A DNA stretch of 64,000 nucleotides from Rhodococcus sp. IEGM 1381 (GTDB lineage Bacteria > Actinomycetota > Actinomycetes > Mycobacteriales > Mycobacteriaceae): NCBI RefSeq assembly GCF_030056795.1, contig NZ_JASHKQ010000014.1, forward strand, positions 1 to 64,000, given 5' to 3'. The notes below the pieces were generated by a model, which saw only the letters and a list, made by a program, of their open reading frames with translations, was not told the origin of the DNA and did no database searches. Of this stretch, positions 27,083 through 36,174 are shown in pieces. Position numbers and translations under genes: made by a program. Within the stretch, counting starts at the first letter, position 1, and every line of letters begins with the position of its first letter.

Positions 27083-28309
27083 GTGTCTGTACCCGCGTCC
27101 ACCAGCTCACAAAGGAATGTTGTCTTCGTCGACGGCATCCGTACCCCGTTCGGCAAGGCAGGCCCCAAGGGCATGTACGCCGACACTCGCGCCGACGACC
27201 TCGTCGTCAAGGCGATCCGCGAACTTCTCCGTAAGAACCCCAATCTTCCTCCCGAGCGTATCGACGAGGTCGCGATCGCTGCGACCACGCAGACCGGTGA
27301 CCAGGGGCTCACCATCGGCCGCACGTCCGCCCTGCTGGCCGGGCTCCCCCGCAGCGTCCCCGGATTCGCGATCGACCGCATGTGTGCGGGTGCGATGACC
27401 TCGGTGACCACCACCGGATCGGGCATCGGCTTCGGCCAGTACGACGTCGTCATCGCCGGTGGCGTCGAGCACATGGGTCGCCACCCGATGGGTGAGGGCG
27501 TCGACCCCAACCCGCGCTTCCTCGCCGACAAGCTGGTCGATCCCAGTGCCCTGGTGATGGGCAACACCGCCGAGAACCTGCACGACCGGTTCCCGAGCAT
27601 CACCAAGGACCGCACCGACGCCTATGCCGTCGCCAGCCAGAACAAGTACGACACAGCCAAAAAGGCCGGCTACATCGCCGACACCCTCGTGCCCGTCGCC
27701 ACCAAGTCCGCCGCGGGATGGGGCCTGGCCACCGAAGACGAGCCGCCTCGCCCCGGCACCACCGTCGAAGATCTCGCCAAGCTCAAGACGCCGTTCCGCC
27801 CTGCCGGCCGCGTCACCGCAGGAAACGCCGCGGGACTCAACGACGGAGCCACCGCCGCGATCCTCGCCGGCGAGGACACCGCGCACGAACTCGGCCTGAA
27901 CATCGGCATGCGGATGGTCGGCTTCAGCTTCGCCGGCGTCGACCCGGCCGTCATGGGCATCGGACCGGTCCCCGCCACCGAGAAGCTGCTCGGCCGAACG
28001 GGATTGAGCATCGAAGACATCGGCCTGTTCGAGATCAACGAGGCGTTCGCCATCCAGGTACTTGCCTTCCTCGAGCACTACGGCATCGCCGACGACGATC
28101 CCCGCGTCAACCAGTGGGGCGGTGCCATCGCGTGTGGCCACCCCCTCGCATCCTCGGGCGTGCGCCTGATGACCCAGCTGAGCCGCCAGTTCGCTCAGCA
28201 GCCCGACGTCCGCTACGGCCTGACGACCATGTGCATCGGTCTCGGCATGGGCGGCACCGTCATCTGGGAGAACCCCAACCACGCTGATTACTCGGGAGCA
28301 GCCAAATGA
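27083..28309 (+). CDS. fadA: Acetyl-CoA acyltransferase (thiolase), beta-oxidation
   Basis: A 408-residue thiolase catalysing thiolytic cleavage of 3-ketoacyl-CoA. The nucleophile Cys101 lies in DRMCAGAMTSV, the His motif in EINEAFA, the GHP motif in ACGHPLASSGVR, and the second catalytic Cys in TMCIGLGMGG. It starts at GTG with GGGAGGA nine bases upstream. The stop overlaps the fadB start (ATGA), as expected for partners of a trifunctional complex. Closest in type to the Rv0859 (FadA) and Rv0860 (FadB) pair, which lies elsewhere in M. tuberculosis. Confidence 0.95.
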   Translation: MSVPASTSSQRNVVFVDGIRTPFGKAGPKGMYADTRADDLVVKAIRELLRKNPNLPPERIDEVAIAATTQTGDQGLTIGRTSALLAGLPRSVPGFAIDRMCAGAMTSVTTTGSGIGFGQYDVVIAGGVEHMGRHPMGEGVDPNPRFLADKLVDPSALVMGNTAENLHDRFPSITKDRTDAYAVASQNKYDTAKKAGYIADTLVPVATKSAAGWGLATEDEPPRPGTTVEDLAKLKTPFRPAGRVTAGNAAGLNDGATAAILAGEDTAHELGLNIGMRMVGFSFAGVDPAVMGIGPVPATEKLLGRTGLSIEDIGLFEINEAFAIQVLAFLEHYGIADDDPRVNQWGGAIACGHPLASSGVRLMTQLSRQFAQQPDVRYGLTTMCIGLGMGGTVIWENPNHADYSGAAK

Positions 28310-30411
28310 GTGACATCACCACTGCCTTCACCGACGAGGTAGTCACGAACGCATTCACCAAGATCATCTCCGTCCCGGGGCTCGACGGCTCCATCGCCTT
28401 GGTGACCTTGGACAACGGCTTCGATCACACCAAGCCGTCGACCTTCGGTCCCGGCGGACTGGCCAAGTTCGACGCCGCCCTCGACGAGGCCTTCGCAGCG
28501 AAACCGGTGGCCGTCGCCGTCACCGGCAAGCCATTCATCTTCGCAGTAGGTGCCGACCTCAACGGCGTGCCGAACATCAAGACCAAGGACGAGGCGCTGC
28601 AGATCGGGCAACTCGGCCACAAGGTGTTCCGACGCCTGCGCGAGTCCACGATTCCGACGTTCGCCTTCATCAACGGTGCCGCACTCGGCGGTGGCCTCGA
28701 AGTGGGACTGCACTCGCACTACCGGACCGTCGCGGAGAATGCTGCTGCGCTCGGCCTGCCCGAGGCTTTCCTCGGCCTGGTACCGGGATGGGGCGGAACT
28801 CAGTTGCTTCCCAACATCATCGGAGCATCCAATGCCGTGACTGTGGTGATCGAGAACGCACTGAACCAGAACCGCGTCCTCAAGCCGCAGCAGGCACTCG
28901 ACCTCGGTATCGCCGACGCCCTCTTCGGCGGAGCCGATTTCCTGGAGCAGTCCCTCGCGTGGGCCGCTCAGGTCATCAAGGGCGAGATCACACCTGCCCG
29001 TCCAGAGATCGACCGCGGACAGGCCTGGGACGACGCCATCGCACGCGCCAAGGGCATCGTCGCGGGCAAGACCAACAACTTCGCCCCCGGCCCCGTCGCC
29101 GCGGTGGAGCTGCTCGAGCTCGCCAAGAACACCGACATCACCGATTCGACCTCGCTCGACAAAGCCTTCGCGGCCGAGGACGAGGCCCTGTCCACGTTGC
29201 TGGTCAAGGACGAGCTCCGCGCCGGGCTGTACGCCTTCGATCTGGTGCAGAAGCGCGCAAAGCGTCCCGCCGGTGCACCCGACAAGTCCCTCGCCCGCAA
29301 GATCTCCGGTGTCGGCATCGTCGGTGCCGGTTTGATGGCCAGCCAGCTCGCCTTGCTGTTCGTGCGGCAGCTCAAGGTGCCGGTGATCCTCACCGACATC
29401 GATCAGGAGCGCATCGACAAGGGTGTCGGCTACGTCCACGGTGAGATCGACAAGCTGCTCGGCAAGAAGCGCCTGTCCCCCGATGCCGCAAATCGGTTGA
29501 AGGCGTTGGTTTCCGGCTCGATCGACAAGTCCGCTTTCGCGAACACCGACTTCGTCATCGAGGCAGTCTTCGAAAACCTCGACGTCAAGAAGAAGGTGTT
29601 CGCCGAGGTCGAGGAGTTCGTCTCTGCCGAAACGATTCTCGCGACCAACACCTCTTCGTTGTCGATCACGAAGATGGCGGCCGATCTGAAGCACCCCGAG
29701 CGGGTCGTCGGCTTCCACTTCTTCAACCCCGTGGCCGTTCTTCCGCTGCTCGAGGTCGTCAAGGGCGAGAAGACCGACGATGCCACTCTCGCAACGGCAT
29801 TCGCGACGGCCAAGACACTGAAGAAGTCGGCCGTATTGTCGGCTGATCTCCCCGGATTCGTCTTCAACCGTCTCGTCACCCGCGCGTCCAACGAGATCAT
29901 CAGCGCCATCGACGAAGGCACGCCGTTCGACGTCGCCGACGGCGCTGTGGGCGAACTCGGCATGCCGATGAGTCCGCTGACCCTGCTGGCCCTCGTCGGT
30001 CCGGCGGTGGCACTGCACACCGCGGAAACTCTCGGCGAGGCATACCCGGAGCGGTTCAAGGACTCCCCCGGATTCCGTGCACTCGTCGAGGCGAAGAAGC
30101 CGGGCGTATGGACCTACGGGCCCGAGGGCCAGGTCGTAGATCCCGAGGTGGCTGCACTGTGGCCACAGGGAGATTCGCCGTCCACTGCCGAGCAGGTGCT
30201 CGAGCGCACCCGCAACGCAATCGCCGACGAGATCAAGATCATGCTCGACGAAGGCGTTGTCGCGGCGGCCGAGGACATCGACCTCTGCCTGCTTCTCGGC
30301 GGCGGCTTCGGATTCTGGAACGGCGGCATCACCCCGTACCTGGACCGTAGCGGTGCATCCGAGGCCGCAACCGGTCAGCGGTTCCTCGCTCCGGGCGTAG
30401 CCAGCGTCTAG
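28306..30411 (+). CDS. fadB: Multifunctional enoyl-CoA hydratase / 3-hydroxyacyl-CoA dehydrogenase
   Basis: A 701-residue two-step beta-oxidation enzyme. The N-terminal crotonase domain (to about 290) has the oxyanion segment FAVGADLNGV and NGAALGGGLEVGLHSHYR with the active Glu in GLPEAFLGLVPGWGG. The NAD-binding dehydrogenase begins near 335 (GVGIVGAGLMASQ), with the HFFNPVAVLPLLEVV motif around 471, then the C-terminal dehydrogenase domains. The dinucleotide loop reads GAGLMAS where GAGTMG is usual. It forms a complex with FadA in homologues. A terminator follows directly. Confidence 0.95.
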   Translation: MSDITTAFTDEVVTNAFTKIISVPGLDGSIALVTLDNGFDHTKPSTFGPGGLAKFDAALDEAFAAKPVAVAVTGKPFIFAVGADLNGVPNIKTKDEALQIGQLGHKVFRRLRESTIPTFAFINGAALGGGLEVGLHSHYRTVAENAAALGLPEAFLGLVPGWGGTQLLPNIIGASNAVTVVIENALNQNRVLKPQQALDLGIADALFGGADFLEQSLAWAAQVIKGEITPARPEIDRGQAWDDAIARAKGIVAGKTNNFAPGPVAAVELLELAKNTDITDSTSLDKAFAAEDEALSTLLVKDELRAGLYAFDLVQKRAKRPAGAPDKSLARKISGVGIVGAGLMASQLALLFVRQLKVPVILTDIDQERIDKGVGYVHGEIDKLLGKKRLSPDAANRLKALVSGSIDKSAFANTDFVIEAVFENLDVKKKVFAEVEEFVSAETILATNTSSLSITKMAADLKHPERVVGFHFFNPVAVLPLLEVVKGEKTDDATLATAFATAKTLKKSAVLSADLPGFVFNRLVTRASNEIISAIDEGTPFDVADGAVGELGMPMSPLTLLALVGPAVALHTAETLGEAYPERFKDSPGFRALVEAKKPGVWTYGPEGQVVDPEVAALWPQGDSPSTAEQVLERTRNAIADEIKIMLDEGVVAAAEDIDLCLLLGGGFGFWNGGITPYLDRSGASEAATGQRFLAPGVASV

Positions 30412-30420
30412 CACCGCCCG

Positions 30421-30484
30421 CCGAGTTCGAGGTTATGGACGGATTTCTCCGGATTTCCCACCGTAACCTCGAACTCGGTTTTTT
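30421..30484 (+). terminator. Long-stem terminator after fadAB, part of a repeated palindrome family
   Basis: A 15-bp perfect stem (CCGAGTTCGAGGTTA at 30421-30435 with its complement at 30464-30478) encloses a 28-base interior that itself holds CGGA-TTTC-TCCG. It is followed by TTTTTT at 30479-30484, so it should terminate fadAB transcription. The interior and stem resemble, in inverted orientation, the palindrome at 32223-32278. Confidence 0.85.
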
Positions 30485-30508
30485 CGCGTCGGGATAGGGT
30501 CTGTCCCG

Positions 30509-31369
30509 ATGAACAACGAACGCGGTCGGCTGATCGGCATCGGCTATCGAATGCTCGGTTCCTACAGCGACGCCGAAGACGCTGCGTCCGAGGCTCTGGT
30601 TCGGTGGTACCGACTCACCGATGTCGAACGCGACGCCATCGACGTTCCCGCCGCGTGGCTCACCCGCGTCGTCGGCCGGATCTGTCTCGACATGCTCGGC
30701 TCGGCCCGCGTTCGCCGTGAGAACTACGTCGGTCAATGGTTGCCGGAACCCGTCTGCGGCCTGCACTCGGTGGATTCGACGGCCGCCGACCCGGCCGACC
30801 AAGTCGCACAACAGGATTCGGTGACTCTCGCCTTACTCGTCGTTCTCGAATCGCTCGGTCCTGCGCAGCGAGTCGCATTCGTGCTGCACGATGCATTCGC
30901 CGTTCCGTTCGACGACATCGCGGCCGTACTCGACCGCTCCCCTGCTGCATGCCGCCAACTCGCGTCAGCCGCCCGAAAACACGTGCACAGCCGCCACCTC
31001 ACCTCTGCCGACCCTATCGAGCACGATCGCGTCGTCCGCGCCTTCGCGAGGGCCTCGAGAGACGGTGACCTTGCAACGCTCGTCTCGTTGCTCGACCCTG
31101 ATGTCACCCTGATCAGCGACGGAGGCGGGCAAGTCTCGGCGGCCCGCAATCCTGTTGTGGGCTCCGACCGAGTCGCTCGTTTCGTCCGCGGCATCACCGC
31201 CAAGTCCACCGACCTGGCGTGGTCCATCGAGGCCGTCAACGGCCTGTCCGGCATCGTGATCCGACGGGGCGGCGGCGTGTTCGGCGTCATCGGGTTCGAC
31301 ACCACGGACGGGGTGGTGGCCGACATTTGGATCGTTCTCAATCCGGACAAACTCCGACACTGGCCCTGA
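30509..31369 (+). CDS. ECF41-group sigma factor with SnoaL-like C-terminal domain
   Basis: A 286-residue extracytoplasmic-function sigma factor. Region 2 (about 5-70) and region 4 (about 105-160) are joined by a linker bearing the ECF41 signature WLPEP at 77-81. The C-terminal SnoaL-like domain carries SDGGGQ (from 203) and the terminal NPDKL at 278-282. In ECF41 proteins this domain replaces a separate anti-sigma factor and tunes activity. Its usual single target is the adjacent oxidoreductase-type gene, which is present here 97 nt downstream. No convincing TGTCACA/CGTC promoter was found in that gap. The inducing signal is unknown. Confidence 0.92.
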   Translation: MNNERGRLIGIGYRMLGSYSDAEDAASEALVRWYRLTDVERDAIDVPAAWLTRVVGRICLDMLGSARVRRENYVGQWLPEPVCGLHSVDSTAADPADQVAQQDSVTLALLVVLESLGPAQRVAFVLHDAFAVPFDDIAAVLDRSPAACRQLASAARKHVHSRHLTSADPIEHDRVVRAFARASRDGDLATLVSLLDPDVTLISDGGGQVSAARNPVVGSDRVARFVRGITAKSTDLAWSIEAVNGLSGIVIRRGGGVFGVIGFDTTDGVVADIWIVLNPDKLRHWP

Positions 31370-31466
31370 CACCCGCTCATACATTGTTGTCGGCTACATC
31401 GTCAGAGAATCGAGACCCCCAACTCGTCGGGTCCGACCCTCGTACGAAGAACAGGTGGAAGTCGCA

Positions 31467-32213
31467 ATGAAGTTGGCCGTAGCCGGTGGAACAGGAACCG
31501 TCGGAACGCATGTCGTCGAGGTAGCTCGGGAACGCGGACACGATGTGGTCGTGCTGTCGCGATCGGCGGGCATAAATCTCGTGAGCGGCTCTGGACTGTC
31601 GGGCGCGTTGTCCGGCATCGAGGCGGTGATCGACGTCGCGTCGACGCGGACGATCTCGGCAAAAGAATCGACGGCGTTCTTCGCCGCCGTCACCCGCAAC
31701 TTACTGACGGCCGAGACCGAGGCCGGTGTCGGTCATCACGTGGCGCTGTCCATCGTGGGAATCGACCAGGCCCCGCATGCGTATTACGCCGGAAAGGTGG
31801 AGCAGGAAAGGATTGTTCGCGCCGGAACCGTGCCGTGGACGATTCTTCGAGCCACTCAGTTCCACGAATTCGCCGGCCAGATCCGTGCACAGATGTCGCA
31901 CGGTCCGGTGAGCATCATCCCGAAGATGGTCTCGCAACCTGTCGCCGCACGCGAGGTTGGCGAACGACTGATCGACCTGGCGGAGCAGTCTCCGGCCGGC
32001 CGAGTCGCAGACCTCGGTGGACCACGTGAAGAACGCATGGCCGAGATGGTGCGGCGCTACGCACGGGCTATCGGTGCCCGAGGCCTGGTGCTCGAGATTC
32101 CGATTCCCGGCGCATACGGTCGCGCGATGCGAGACGGAACGCTGGTCACCACAAAGGATTCGGATCACGGTCGACGGACCTTCGATCAATGGTTGGCCGC
32201 ACAAGCACAATGA
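31467..32213 (+). CDS. NAD(P)-binding NmrA/SDR-like protein, probable ECF41 partner
   Basis: A 248-residue atypical short-chain dehydrogenase-like protein with the Rossmann motif GGTGTVGTHV at the N-terminus, then VVVLSRS and the long region HVALSIVGIDQAPHAYYAGKVEQE, where Tyr and Lys (YYAGK) stand in the SDR catalytic positions. It ends GRRTFDQWLAAQ. ECF41 sigma factors commonly control such genes (DoxX-like, oxidoreductase or carboxymuconolactone decarboxylase types). The ATG at 31467 is preferred; a GTG four codons earlier is also open. The substrate is unknown. Confidence 0.85.
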   Translation: MKLAVAGGTGTVGTHVVEVARERGHDVVVLSRSAGINLVSGSGLSGALSGIEAVIDVASTRTISAKESTAFFAAVTRNLLTAETEAGVGHHVALSIVGIDQAPHAYYAGKVEQERIVRAGTVPWTILRATQFHEFAGQIRAQMSHGPVSIIPKMVSQPVAAREVGERLIDLAEQSPAGRVADLGGPREERMAEMVRRYARAIGARGLVLEIPIPGAYGRAMRDGTLVTTKDSDHGRRTFDQWLAAQAQ

Positions 32214-32222
32214 TCGTGCCGC

Positions 32223-32278
32223 CGAACTCGACGTTATGGACGACATTCGGTGAAATACCGTTCATAACGTCGAGTTCG
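32223..32278. repeat. REP-like palindrome related to the one at 30421-30478
   Basis: A 16-bp perfect inverted repeat (CGAACTCGACGTTATG at 32223-32238 and its complement at 32263-32278) around 24 bases. Read on the minus strand, the interior GTTATGAACGGTATTTCACCG closely matches GTTATGGACGGATTTCTCCG of the 30421 palindrome. The inner mini-hairpin changes from CGGA/TCCG to CGGT/ACCG, a compensatory difference. No T-run follows on either strand, so it is not an obvious terminator. Confidence 0.75.
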
Positions 32279-32432
32279 ACCAGCGGAATATCGGACAATT
32301 CGCCCTTCGCATGAGCCGAAACCGACCGGAGTCGAAATGGAAGCCCATTCCGCTCCCATGTCTCAGGCGCGAGGACGATGATGGCGAACGACCACCATGG
32401 ACGCTGGTTCACCTCGAAAGCTGGGTCACGCG

Positions 32433-33830
32433 ATGACGCAATCAACCGATCGGTACACCGCCAAAGTTATCGGAGTCACCATTGCCGCTGCAGTCGGCGG
32501 CTTCCTGTTCGGGTTCGACTCGTCTGTTGTCAACGGCGCGGTCGATTCCATCCAGGAAAACTTCGCTTTGTCGTCGTTCGTCACCGGCTTCGCGGTGGCA
32601 ATCGCGCTTCTCGGCTGTGCGGTCGGTGCTTGGTTCGCCGGCCGGCTCGCCGACAGCTGGGGCCGCAAGAAGGTGATGCTGCTCGGTTCTGCACTGTTCA
32701 CCATCTCGTCCGTGGGCTCCGGGTTCGCCTTCAGCGTCCCGGATCTGATGCTCTGGCGAGTGCTCGGCGGACTGGGCATCGGAATCGCGTCGGTGATCGC
32801 ACCCGCCTACATCTCGGAAATCGCGCCTGCTCGTTATCGCGGCGGATTGGCGTCGTTGCAACAGCTGGCGATCACCGTCGGCATCTTCGCCGCTCTCCTC
32901 TCGGACGCGGTACTGCAGAACGCGGCCGGCGGGCCATCGAACGATCTGTGGTTCGGTCTCGAAGCCTGGCGATGGATGTTCCTCGTCGGCGTGGCACCCG
33001 CTCTCGTCTACGGCTTTCTCGCCACACTGATTCCGGAGTCACCGAGATACCTCGTCGGCAAACACCCCGACGAGGAAGCGGCTCGCATTCTCGGTGAGAT
33101 CTCCGGAGAAGTGAACCCGAACGAGCGAGTCAAGGAAATCCGGCTGACCTTGCGCCGGGAGTCCACGTCGTCGTTCGGCGACATTCGCGGACCCAAATTC
33201 GGTTTGCAACCCATTGTCTGGGTCGGCATCACGATGGCGATCCTGCAACAGCTCGTCGGAATCAATGCCATCTTTTATTATTCGACGACTCTGTGGAAGT
33301 CCGTGGGGTTCAGCGAGAATCAGTCGTTCGTCACGTCGGTCATCACTTCGGTCATCAACGTCTCGATGACGTTCGTCGCCATCTTGTTCGTCGATCGCTT
33401 CGGACGTCGAAATCTGCTCATGATCGGCTCGATCGGAATGTTCGTCGGCCTGGTACTCGCGGCCGTCTCGTTCACTCAGGCAGTGGGCAGCGGCGACCAA
33501 CTGGAGTTGCCGTCACCATGGGGTCCCGTCGCGCTGGTGGGTGCAAACCTGTTCGTCGTCTTCTTTGCCGCTACCTGGGGACCGATCATGTGGGTGATGC
33601 TCGGAGAAATGTTCCCCAACCGAATGCGTGCCGTCGCACTCGGCATCAGTACCGCGGCGAATTGGGTTGCCAACTTCGCCATCACCCTTGCATTCCCGCC
33701 ACTATCCGACACCATAGGGCTCGGATTCATCTATTCGTTCTTCGCGTTCTTTGCAATCCTGTCGTTCTTCTTCGTCAAGTACAAGATCAGGGAGACCAAG
33801 GGTATGGAGCTCGAGGACATGGTGATCTGA
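32433..33830 (+). CDS. MFS sugar:proton symporter (sugar porter family)
   Basis: A 465-residue twelve-helix transporter. Sugar-porter hallmarks are present: GFLFGFDSSVVNGA in helix 1, GRLADSWGRKK in the 2-3 loop, PAYISEIAPARYRGGLASL in helix 4, PESPRYLVGK before the central loop, LQQLVGINAIFYYST in helix 7, VDRFGRRN and GPIMWVMLGEMFPNRMRA. It is likely to import a hexose or pentose. The ATG at 32433 is chosen; an earlier in-frame GTG adds 12 residues without helix character. A YciI gene follows after one base. Confidence 0.92.
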   Translation: MTQSTDRYTAKVIGVTIAAAVGGFLFGFDSSVVNGAVDSIQENFALSSFVTGFAVAIALLGCAVGAWFAGRLADSWGRKKVMLLGSALFTISSVGSGFAFSVPDLMLWRVLGGLGIGIASVIAPAYISEIAPARYRGGLASLQQLAITVGIFAALLSDAVLQNAAGGPSNDLWFGLEAWRWMFLVGVAPALVYGFLATLIPESPRYLVGKHPDEEAARILGEISGEVNPNERVKEIRLTLRRESTSSFGDIRGPKFGLQPIVWVGITMAILQQLVGINAIFYYSTTLWKSVGFSENQSFVTSVITSVINVSMTFVAILFVDRFGRRNLLMIGSIGMFVGLVLAAVSFTQAVGSGDQLELPSPWGPVALVGANLFVVFFAATWGPIMWVMLGEMFPNRMRAVALGISTAANWVANFAITLAFPPLSDTIGLGFIYSFFAFFAILSFFFVKYKIRETKGMELEDMVI

Positions 33831-33831
33831 C

Positions 33832-34101
33832 ATGCCGATGTTCGTCGTCGAGTACGCGTACTCACCCGAAACATCCTCAGGCCGTGACGATCACCGGACC
33901 GACCATCGCGCGTGGCTGCGCGAACTCGAGCGCCGCAAGATCCTCCGGTCATCGAGCCCGCTGGCCGACCACACCGGCGCGACCATGATCGTCGAAGGCG
34001 TGGACAAGGAAAGTGTGGAACGCATGTTCGCACACGACCCATTCGCAACGGCCCATCTGATCGACCAGGTTCGGGTCAGCGAGTGGGCGACGGGCGCATA
34101 G
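33832..34101 (+). CDS. YciI-family protein
   Basis: An 89-residue ferredoxin-like fold protein of the YciI/YCII family. It has FVVEYAYSPETSS, the HRAWLRELERRKILRSSSPL segment with the conserved His and Arg, and a final DPFATAHLIDQVRVSEW. Family members show dimeric alpha/beta-barrel structures and mostly lack assigned reactions. It starts one base after the MFS gene stop and converges on dxs with 14 bp between stops. Confidence 0.85.
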   Translation: MPMFVVEYAYSPETSSGRDDHRTDHRAWLRELERRKILRSSSPLADHTGATMIVEGVDKESVERMFAHDPFATAHLIDQVRVSEWATGA

Positions 34102-34115
34102 CCCGTCGCCGGCGA

Positions 34116-35996
34116 TCAGAGACTCTTCACCCAGTCCGAGACACGCTGCACGACGTCCTCGCAGGTGAGACCGAGTTCGTGGTGTAGCTGCTCGCGCGAT
34201 GCGTGGTCCAGGAAACGTTGTGGCACACCGAGATCCCGACAGGGGGTGTCGACGCCCGCTCCTCGCAGCGCCGCAGAAAGAGCCGAGCCGATCCCGCCGT
34301 GCAGACCGCTGTCCTCGATGGTGACGACCATTCGATAGTCCTCGGCCAGCTTCAGCAACGATTGCGGAATGGGCAGAACCCAGCGCGGATCGACGACGGC
34401 CGCCGAGATCCCGGCATCGTGGAGTTTCTTCGCCGCGTCGAGCGCAAGTGAACCGAATACACCGACCGCAACGATCAGCACGTCCCCCGTCGCATCGGAG
34501 GGCTCGGTCAACACATCTACGATGCCGTCCAGCCTGCGCACGGCCGACACGGTCTCGGTGACTGCACCCTTCGGGAAGCGCAGCGCAGTGGGTCCGTCGG
34601 ATGTCGAGATCGCCTCGGCCAGCTCTTCCCGCAAAGTCTCGGCATCTCGCGGTGCTGCAACTTTCATGCCGGGGACGATGCCGAGCAGAGACATGTCCCA
34701 CATGCCGTTGTGGCTGGCACCGTCGGCACCGGTGACGCCCGCGCGGTCCAGCACCACGGTGACCGGTAGTCCGAGCAAGGCCACGTCCATCAGCAGCTGA
34801 TCGAACGCACGATTGAGGAAGGTCGAGTAGATGGCAACCACCGGATGCATCCCACCGAGTGCGAGCCCGGCAGCCGATGTCATCGCATGTTGCTCGGCGA
34901 TGCCGACGTCGAACAGTCGGTCCGGGAACCGAAGACCGAAAGCGGCGAGGCCCGTGGGCGCGGCCATCGCAGCGGTGATCGCGACGACATCCTCGTTCCG
35001 CTCGCCCTGTTCTATCAGTGCCGCCGAAAACACCGAGGTCCAGTCCGGTGCCGATTTCGATCGAGCGAGTCCAGTCGCCGGATCGATGACTCCGGTGGCG
35101 TGCATCTGGTCGGCGACGTCGTTCTCGGCATGGACGTAGCCCATGCCCTTGCGCGTCACTGCGTGAACGATGACCGGACCGCCGTAAGCCTTGGCTCGGC
35201 GCAGTGCCGACTCCATCGCGTGCTGATCGTGGCCGTCGACAGGCCCCAGATATTTGATGCCGAGATCGGTGAACATCACTTGTGGACTGATGGCGTCTTT
35301 CACGCCTGCCTTCATGCCGTGGAGCATCCGGTAGGCGGTGGGCCCGACGACGGGGATCTTGCGCACGATGCGGCGCCCGTTGTCCAGGATCTTCTCGTAC
35401 TCGGGCTGGAGTCGCAGGGCTGCCAGATGATCGGCCAAACCGCCGATGGTCGGAGCGTACGAGCGCCCGTTGTCGTTGACGACGATGACCAAGGATCGGT
35501 TGCGCCCTGCCGCGATGTTGTTCAGCGCTTCCCAGCACATGCCGCCGGTGAGCGCACCGTCACCGACGACGGCGACGACGTGCCGATCGGTCTCGCCCTT
35601 GAGCGCGAATGCCTTGGCCAAGCCGTCGGCGTAGGACAACGAGGCCGACGCGTGCGAAGACTCCACCCAATCGTGTTCGCTCTCGGTCCGGGACGGATAG
35701 CCCGAGAGGCCGCCCTGCTTGCGCAACGTGTCGAACATTCCGGTGCGACCGGTCAGCATCTTGTGGACGTAGGCCTGGTGGCCGGTATCGAAGATGACGG
35801 GATCGCGCGGCGAGTCGAAGATCCGGTGGATCGCCAACGTCAGCTCCACCACGCCCAGATTGGGCCCGAGGTGGCCACCCGTGGCGGACACCTTCTCGAC
35901 GAGGAATGCACGGATCTCGCGAGCCAGCTCGGCCAGCTCGGTGCTACCGAGGTCACGCAAGTCCTCGGGCGTCTGAATTCGCGCTAGGACACCCAA
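34116..35996 (-). CDS. dxs: 1-Deoxy-D-xylulose-5-phosphate synthase
   Basis: Thiamine-diphosphate enzyme condensing pyruvate and glyceraldehyde 3-phosphate, the entry step of the MEP isoprenoid pathway. The 626-residue protein has [19 protein letters not shown], the TPP motif [16 protein letters not shown] followed by [10 protein letters not shown], and the transketolase-type core [17 protein letters not shown]. The start is TTG at 35996, giving a protein beginning [13 protein letters not shown], with GGAGGGA upstream. Ortholog of Rv2682c. It supplies decaprenyl phosphate precursors for cell-wall synthesis, among other things. Confidence 0.97.
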   Translation of the reverse strand: MGVLARIQTPEDLRDLGSTELAELAREIRAFLVEKVSATGGHLGPNLGVVELTLAIHRIFDSPRDPVIFDTGHQAYVHKMLTGRTGMFDTLRKQGGLSGYPSRTESEHDWVESSHASASLSYADGLAKAFALKGETDRHVVAVVGDGALTGGMCWEALNNIAAGRNRSLVIVVNDNGRSYAPTIGGLADHLAALRLQPEYEKILDNGRRIVRKIPVVGPTAYRMLHGMKAGVKDAISPQVMFTDLGIKYLGPVDGHDQHAMESALRRAKAYGGPVIVHAVTRKGMGYVHAENDVADQMHATGVIDPATGLARSKSAPDWTSVFSAALIEQGERNEDVVAITAAMAAPTGLAAFGLRFPDRLFDVGIAEQHAMTSAAGLALGGMHPVVAIYSTFLNRAFDQLLMDVALLGLPVTVVLDRAGVTGADGASHNGMWDMSLLGIVPGMKVAAPRDAETLREELAEAISTSDGPTALRFPKGAVTETVSAVRRLDGIVDVLTEPSDATGDVLIVAVGVFGSLALDAAKKLHDAGISAAVVDPRWVLPIPQSLLKLAEDYRMVVTIEDSGLHGGIGSALSAALRGAGVDTPCRDLGVPQRFLDHASREQLHHELGLTCEDVVQRVSDWVKSL

Positions 35997-36174
35997 CGAG
36001 ATCGCTCCCTCCGGCCGAAAAACACACTGGACAATTCAGTCTACGGAGTTGTTGTCCCCGCGCTGCTCCGCCCAGCGTGGTGTCGGTGACACTACCGTCG
36101 AACACCGAGATGCCCCAGATCAGCCGCCCCTAACCTCGAGGGTGACCGACAGGACACCACATACAGTGACGACC

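Noticed and set aside
28288-30414. A 708-codon minus-strand open frame opposite fadB
   Set aside because: Antisense shadow of fadB, with no family match and no ribosome site.
31367-31403. An ECF41 promoter (TGACACC ... CGTC) before the NmrA-like gene
   Set aside because: The two elements are 26 bp apart; ECF41 promoters use about 16, so the match is not acceptable.
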